A stretch of 37,511 bases of DNA, taken from Gemmatimonadota bacterium. GTDB taxonomy: Bacteria; Gemmatimonadota; Gemmatimonadetes; Longimicrobiales; Gaopeijiaceae. Positions within the stretch are counted from its first letter, which is position 1, and each line of letters opens with the position of its first letter. The stretch is taken from the NCBI GenBank assembly GCA_003559555.1, contig PWLA01000252.1, positions 1 through 37,511 of the forward strand, in the 5' to 3' direction. This document shows positions 33,807-37,511 of the stretch, in pieces. The position numbers and the translations under genes were made by a program. A model generated the notes under the pieces. The model had not been told where the DNA came from. It ran no database searches and was given only the letters and a program-made list of their open reading frames with translations.

Positions 33807-35069
33807 ATGACCCCCTATGACGAAGCGCTGAAGCTGATTCTGGACCACGTCCGTCCCCTGGAGGCCGAGACGGTCTCCCTGGAACGGGCCGGCGGACGAT
33901 TCGTGGCCCGGAAGCTGGAGAGCCCCACTGCCCTGCCACCCTTCGCCAACTCGGCCATGGACGGGTTCGCCCTGGATACGGGGGGACGGGAGATTCCGGC
34001 GGCCAGCCGGTGGCGGGTGGTCGGGAGTGTGGCCGCCGGCGACGAGGGGGCCGACCCCGCCCGGAACGCTGGCGGCGGAACCGGCCGTGCGAACGGAGGC
34101 GCGACCCCGGGACGCGCAGTGGAGATCATGACCGGCGCCCCCGTCCCGGAGGGTTTTGACACGGTGGTCCGGGTGGAGGACGTGGAGGTGGAGGAGGAGG
34201 GAGCCGGCCATCCCTCCCGGATCCGGGTGACCGTGCCGGTGGGCCCGGGCCAGAACATCCGACCGGCGGGCAAGGACTTCGATGTCGGCGATCCCGTGGT
34301 GGCGCCCGGCCACCGGATCGACCCGGCGGCCCGGGCGGCCCTGGCCGCACTGGGTCTGGGTCGGATTCCCGTCCTGCCAGCCCCCCGGGCGGCCATCTTT
34401 CCCACCGGAGCCGAGCTGGTCACCGACCCGGACCGGGAGCTGGCACCGGGGCAGATCCGGAACTCCAATGGGCCCTATCTGGAGCAGGCCATGGACGAGT
34501 TGGACCTTTCGGTCCTGACGAATCGGCCCATGGGAGACCAGGAGGCCCCCTTCCTGGAGGCGTTGAACGAGGTCCTGGCCCGGGACGTGGATCTGGTGGT
34601 CACCACCGGAGCTGTCTCCATGGGCCGCTACGATTTCATTCCCCGGGCCGTGGAGGAGGCCGGTGCCCGCATCCTCTTCCACAAGGCGGCCATCCGGCCC
34701 GGGAAGCCCGTTCTGGTGGCCGTCCTCCCCGGCGGCGCCCTCTTCTTCGGTCTCCCCGGCAACCCCGTGTCGGTGGCGGTGGGCTTTCGCTTCTTCGTGC
34801 ATCCGTTCATCCGTGCCCTCCGGCGCCAGTCCCGGGAGGTGGCCTGGCGACTTCCCCTGGCCGAGTCCGTGGGCAAGCGGCCCGACCTCCGGTACTTCCG
34901 AGCGGTGGAGGTGGTGGAGGGGGACGATGGTGGGCCAGCGGCCCGGGTGCTCCCGGACCAGCAGTCCTTCCGCCTCAGTCCCCTGCTGGCGGCTGACGCC
35001 TGGTGCGTGCTTCCCGAGGGCCTGGACGAGGTGCCGGCCGGCGCCCGGGTCGACGTCCTTCCCCTCTGA
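33807..35069 (+). CDS. moeA: Molybdopterin molybdenumtransferase MoeA
   Basis: Inserts molybdate into adenylylated molybdopterin. ATG 33807 has AGAGG seven bases upstream and starts MTPYDEALKLILDHV. The 420-residue product shows SAMDGFAL, EIMTGAPVPEGFDTVVRVED, AGKDFDVGD, the MogA-like domain FPTGAELV and TTGAVSMGRYDFIPRAV (GGVS with Gly to Ala in the second position), and LFFGLPGNPVSVAVGFRFFV. The C-terminal domain IV ends at 420. moaA-E, mogA and the molybdate transporter are not in the window. Confidence 0.95.
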   Translation: MTPYDEALKLILDHVRPLEAETVSLERAGGRFVARKLESPTALPPFANSAMDGFALDTGGREIPAASRWRVVGSVAAGDEGADPARNAGGGTGRANGGATPGRAVEIMTGAPVPEGFDTVVRVEDVEVEEEGAGHPSRIRVTVPVGPGQNIRPAGKDFDVGDPVVAPGHRIDPAARAALAALGLGRIPVLPAPRAAIFPTGAELVTDPDRELAPGQIRNSNGPYLEQAMDELDLSVLTNRPMGDQEAPFLEALNEVLARDVDLVVTTGAVSMGRYDFIPRAVEEAGARILFHKAAIRPGKPVLVAVLPGGALFFGLPGNPVSVAVGFRFFVHPFIRALRRQSREVAWRLPLAESVGKRPDLRYFRAVEVVEGDDGGPAARVLPDQQSFRLSPLLAADAWCVLPEGLDEVPAGARVDVLPL

Positions 35070-35098
35070 ACTCGAACCTCGATCCTACGGAGCCCCCC

Positions 35099-35398
35099 AT
35101 GAGCGAGAATCCACTCTCCCCCGACCTCCCCCCCCTCCTGAGCCAGGTGCTCCTGATCCTCGAGGGGATTCGGCGGGATCTCCCCGGTACCGACCGGGAC
35201 TGGGACGAGGCCCGGGAGGCGCTGGAGGAGTTCGATCGCCAGCAGGCCAACCTGGTGCACCGGCAGATTGCCTCCCAGGTGCAGGAGGCGGTGGACCAGG
35301 CCCGGAGCGCGGTGCAGGAGCGCCAGGTGGAGGAGGCCCGGGAGGCCATGATCCGAGTGGGCCAGATTCTGGACACCTGGCTGCGGGGCGAGCGATGA
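35099..35398 (+). CDS. Small helical protein of unknown function
   Basis: A 99-residue hydrophilic protein starting at ATG 35099, with ACGGAG upstream. Two long helices are predicted, about 10-45 and 50-92 (RQIASQVQEAVDQARSAVQE, RQVEEAREAMIRVGQILDTW), with heptad-like spacing, so a coiled-coil hairpin is likely. There is no cysteine, signal peptide or membrane segment. The stop overlaps the SDR gene start (ATGA), so the two are co-translated; moeA is 29 bases upstream. I do not recognise a family. Confidence 0.75.
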   Translation: MSENPLSPDLPPLLSQVLLILEGIRRDLPGTDRDWDEAREALEEFDRQQANLVHRQIASQVQEAVDQARSAVQERQVEEAREAMIRVGQILDTWLRGER

Positions 35399-36249
35399 CA
35401 CGAGGACCGGCACGGGAGGACGCGGAGCTGGATCCGTCCCTGGAGCTGGATTCGTCGCCCTTTCGCCCCGATCTCCTGGAGGGCCGGGTGGCGCTGGTCA
35501 CCGGCGGTGGGACGGGCATCGGTCGCGGCATCTCCCTCTGGTTGGCCGCCCACGGGGCGGATCTGGTCCTGGCGAGCCGGAACCGGGACCACCTGGAGCC
35601 GGCGGCGCAGGAGATCCGGGCCCTGGGGCGCCGGGCGCTGGTCCGCCCTATGGACGTTCGGGACCCGGATCGGGTGGCGACGGTGGTCCGGGAGGCCGCC
35701 CACGAGATGGAGGGGCTCCACATCGTCGTGAACAATGCGGCCGGCAACTTTCTGACCCGGGCCGAGGAGCTGTCGCCCAACGGCTGGCGGGCTGTGGTGG
35801 AGATCGTTCTGGACGGGACCTTCCACGTCTGCCGGTCGGCCTTCGAGCCGCTCCGGGACTCCGGTGGTGGGGCGGTGGTGAATATCACCACCACCTACGT
35901 GCACACCGGAGCCGCCTTCATGGCTCACTCGGGAGCGGCCAAGGCCGGAGTGCTGAATCTGACCCGGAGCCTGGCCGCCGAATGGGGCCGCCACGGGATC
36001 CGGGTCAATGCGGTGGCTCCCGGGCTGGTGGCGGGCACCGAAGGGGCCCGGCGCCTGGTGGAGTCGGTGGGCCGGTTGGCCGAGTTCGAGGCGGGGGTGC
36101 CGCTGGGCCGCCTGGCCGCCCCGGCCGATGTGGCCCGAGCCGTCCTCTTTCTGGCCTCGCCGGCGGGCGCCCACATCAGTGGGGCGCACCTCGTGGTGGA
36201 CGGAGGCGAGAGCGTGGGCGGAAAGTTCGGTGGTCACGAAGACGCCTGA
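35395..36249 (+). CDS. 2,4-dienoyl-CoA reductase-like SDR
   Basis: A short-chain dehydrogenase of 284 residues with an unusual 30-residue N-extension. The cofactor loop TGGGTGIG (36-43) with the following SRNRDHL suggests NADP(H). NNAAGNFLTRAEELSPNGW and VEIVLDGTF closely resemble the 2,4-dienoyl-CoA reductase subgroup (FadH of Bacillus, peroxisomal DECR2), as does HSGAAKAGVLNLTRSLAAEWG: the usual catalytic tyrosine is replaced by Ser179 while Lys183 is kept, exactly the deviation of that subgroup. APGLVAGTEGARRL follows. A role in unsaturated fatty-acid beta-oxidation is inferred. The start overlaps the small helical gene. Confidence 0.85.
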   Translation: MTRGPAREDAELDPSLELDSSPFRPDLLEGRVALVTGGGTGIGRGISLWLAAHGADLVLASRNRDHLEPAAQEIRALGRRALVRPMDVRDPDRVATVVREAAHEMEGLHIVVNNAAGNFLTRAEELSPNGWRAVVEIVLDGTFHVCRSAFEPLRDSGGGAVVNITTTYVHTGAAFMAHSGAAKAGVLNLTRSLAAEWGRHGIRVNAVAPGLVAGTEGARRLVESVGRLAEFEAGVPLGRLAAPADVARAVLFLASPAGAHISGAHLVVDGGESVGGKFGGHEDA

Positions 36250-36388
36250 TGATCGAGAGAGGGGGGATCCGCCGGGCCGGACGCCTCGGCCCCGCCCAGA
36301 TCCGTTGGCGGTTCCGCCTCACAGCCTTCGCATGGAGCGATGAGGGGGCCCCTGCCCCGCCGTTTGCTTCAACCCCTGGAGAGAGTCG

Positions 36389-37174
36389 ATGAACACAGCT
36401 CGTTCGAGTCAGCTTGCGGCGTTTGCCGCACTCCTGGCGCTCCCCCTGATCCCCCTTACCGGGCCCGCGGCGCTTTCGGCTCAGGACGCCGGTCAGGCAG
36501 AGGCTGATCAGGAGCAAGCCCAGTGGGAGGTGACCCCCCGTTTCTGGACCGGCGGCGGGCTTCACGTGGCCCAGCCCCTGGGAGAGTTTTCCGATTACGT
36601 GAGGGTGGGGATCGGGATTGGCGGGTTCTTCCGGGCGGGCCTGGACCAGCACGGCATTCTGAGCCTCCGGGCCGACCTGGGGTTCCTGACCTACGGGCGG
36701 GAGACCCGGCGGATTCCCCTGAGCGAAACCGTGGGATCGCTCATCGAGGCTGACCTCACCACCTCCAACAACATCGTCGTGGTGGGGCTGGGGCCGGAAG
36801 TGGGGATTCCCATGGGGCCGGTTCGGCTCTACGGAAACGGATCGGCGGGATTCACCTACTTCCACACCGACTCGGAGCTGGAGGGGACCCAGCGGGACCA
36901 GGAGCCCCTCTTCAGGACGCGCAACCACTCGGACGGTGGGTTCGCCTGGAGCGGCGGCGGCGGCCTTCAGGTGCAGGTGAGTGGGGGACGTACCCCGGTG
37001 CTGGTGGATCTGGGCGCGACCTACCATTCCAATGGGAGACGGGAGTACGTGACCCGCGACGGGATCATCACAGATGCCGACGGGCGCCCCGACATCCAGA
37101 CGACTCGTTCCGACGCCGACTTCCTGATCTGGCGACTGGGGGTCTCGGTGGGGCTCCGGCACGGACAGCCCTGA
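36389..37174 (+). CDS. Outer-membrane beta-barrel protein
   Basis: A 261-residue protein with a signal peptide (helical core of Ala/Leu, cleavage near ALSAQD at about residue 32) and alternating-hydrophobic strands throughout (GGGLHVAQPLGEF, GIGIGGFFRAGL, ILSLRADLGFLTYG, GGGGLQVQVSGG, WRLGVSVGLRHG), the pattern of a small eight- to ten-strand OMP barrel of the OmpA/OmpW-like superfamily. The C-terminal residues end in a strand but without the classical final Phe. ATG 36389 follows GGAGAGAG. It is 139 bases after the SDR gene. No specific ligand can be named. Confidence 0.75.
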   Translation: MNTARSSQLAAFAALLALPLIPLTGPAALSAQDAGQAEADQEQAQWEVTPRFWTGGGLHVAQPLGEFSDYVRVGIGIGGFFRAGLDQHGILSLRADLGFLTYGRETRRIPLSETVGSLIEADLTTSNNIVVVGLGPEVGIPMGPVRLYGNGSAGFTYFHTDSELEGTQRDQEPLFRTRNHSDGGFAWSGGGGLQVQVSGGRTPVLVDLGATYHSNGRREYVTRDGIITDADGRPDIQTTRSDADFLIWRLGVSVGLRHGQP

Positions 37175-37299
37175 CGAGGAACTCCCCGTGACGTGTCGGG
37201 GTGGCCTCCGTCCCATGACCCGGACACGCTCCAAGGGGCGAACGAACCGGGGGGACGCCGTGTAGTAGCTTCCCATCCAGGGGAGCCCGCGGCGCGTGT

Positions 37300-37314
37300 C
37301 CGCATGTCATGCGG
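37300..37314. promoter_or_regulatory. Perfect palindrome upstream of the last gene
   Basis: CCGCATG-T-CATGCGG, seven-base arms around a single central base, lies 66 bases before the last start codon in a 206-base intergenic region. The form (odd-length dyad with no hairpin loop) fits a protein-binding operator better than an RNA stem. No -35/-10 pair could be placed around it. Confidence 0.4.
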
Positions 37315-37380
37315 GAGCCCCTCCACTTCGACCCCCTTCGGATCAGCCGAATGCCCCGACGTCCCGGTTCCGCTCGCCCC

Positions 37381-37511
37381 ATGCGAGGCCCCGTGCAAAG
37401 CTCCCTGGCCTCAGCCGCCCTCCTCCTGGCGACCGTAGCCCTCCTGGTGGTGCCCAGCTCCCTGGTCGCCCAGGATGCCCGGAGCATCCTTCAGGCCGCC
37501 GCGGACCGACA
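37381..37511 (+). CDS. Partial gene with signal peptide, cut by the window edge
   Basis: ATG 37381 opens a frame that stays open to the last base (43 full codons). It encodes Arg near the start, an Ala/Leu/Val core (ALLLATVALLVV) and a cleavage site near SLVAQD, then ARSILQAAADR. This is a clear Sec signal peptide of an exported protein whose mature part lies outside the window. The mature start (ILQAAADR) looks like the first helix of a repeat-type or TPR-like protein, but that is too little to name. Confidence 0.6.
   Translation, partial: MRGPVQSSLASAALLLATVALLVVPSSLVAQDARSILQAAADR

Noticed and set aside
1-37511. tRNA, rRNA, CRISPR arrays, insertion sequences, prophage
   Set aside because: No T-loop-like GTTCGA context with an acceptor stem, no regularly spaced repeats and no transposase or integrase motifs were seen on either strand.

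Overview
The window is about 37.5 kb of very GC-rich, gene-dense bacterial chromosome. It looks like a core (housekeeping) region of a diderm: it has a complete Tol-Pal set, an LptD-type outer-membrane protein, lipoproteins with lipoboxes, an OMP barrel and Tat components. The mix of families (TPR proteins with acidic linkers, a DUF4321-like small protein beside TatA, ComB, a MobA-MobB fusion, an EF-P of the Bacillus loop type) would fit Gemmatimonadota or a neighbouring high-GC diderm phylum. That placement is inference; no rRNA or other phylogenetic marker was compared. I see no tRNA, rRNA, CRISPR array, transposase, integrase or phage gene.

Layout. 1-3.8 kb: a secreted LysM protein, a CcsA/HemX-like membrane protein and glutamyl-tRNA reductase (hemA). 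3.9-10.5 kb: a sugar-nucleotide epimerase overlapping tolQ, then tolR, a TonB/TolA-like protein, tolB, a 524-bp intergenic region, pal and cpoB, i.e. the whole envelope-constriction machine. 10.6-16.7 kb: nrdR, tatC, a large LptD-like protein with an acidic insertion, and a fibronectin-III lipoprotein. 17.0-21.1 kb: a TPR protein with an acidic repeat-bearing linker, a polyprenyl diphosphate synthase, a DUF4321-like membrane protein and tatA, ending at a strong terminator shared with the convergent PpiD/SurA-type foldase (minus strand, 21.2-23.1 kb). 23.4-29.0 kb: a second acidic TPR protein translationally coupled to aroQ, then efp-accB-accC-comB. 29.1-31.4 kb: ftsK. 31.6-35.1 kb: a molybdenum-cofactor group (fdhD, fused mobA-mobB, moeA). 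35.1-37.2 kb: a small helical protein overlapping a 2,4-dienoyl-CoA-reductase-like SDR, then an outer-membrane barrel protein. A gene starting with a signal peptide runs off the right edge.

Working together: Tol-Pal, LptD, PpiD, Tat, the polyprenyl synthase and FtsK are all envelope and division functions. AccBC and the SDR are fatty-acid functions, AroQ feeds aromatic synthesis, EF-P and NrdR are translation and dNTP control, and FdhD/MobAB/MoeA mature molybdoenzymes encoded elsewhere. Eight stop/start junctions overlap by the 4-base ATGA/GTGA/TTGA pattern, so translation is extensively coupled. Three sigma70-like promoters with an identical TATCTT -10 box could be recognised.

No obviously new defence, mobile or biosynthetic system is present. 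The least explained features are the two acidic TPR proteins with recurring short linear motifs, the DP/DE-rich insertion in the LptD-like protein, ComB inside the acetyl-CoA carboxylase operon, and the structured tolB-pal intergenic region.
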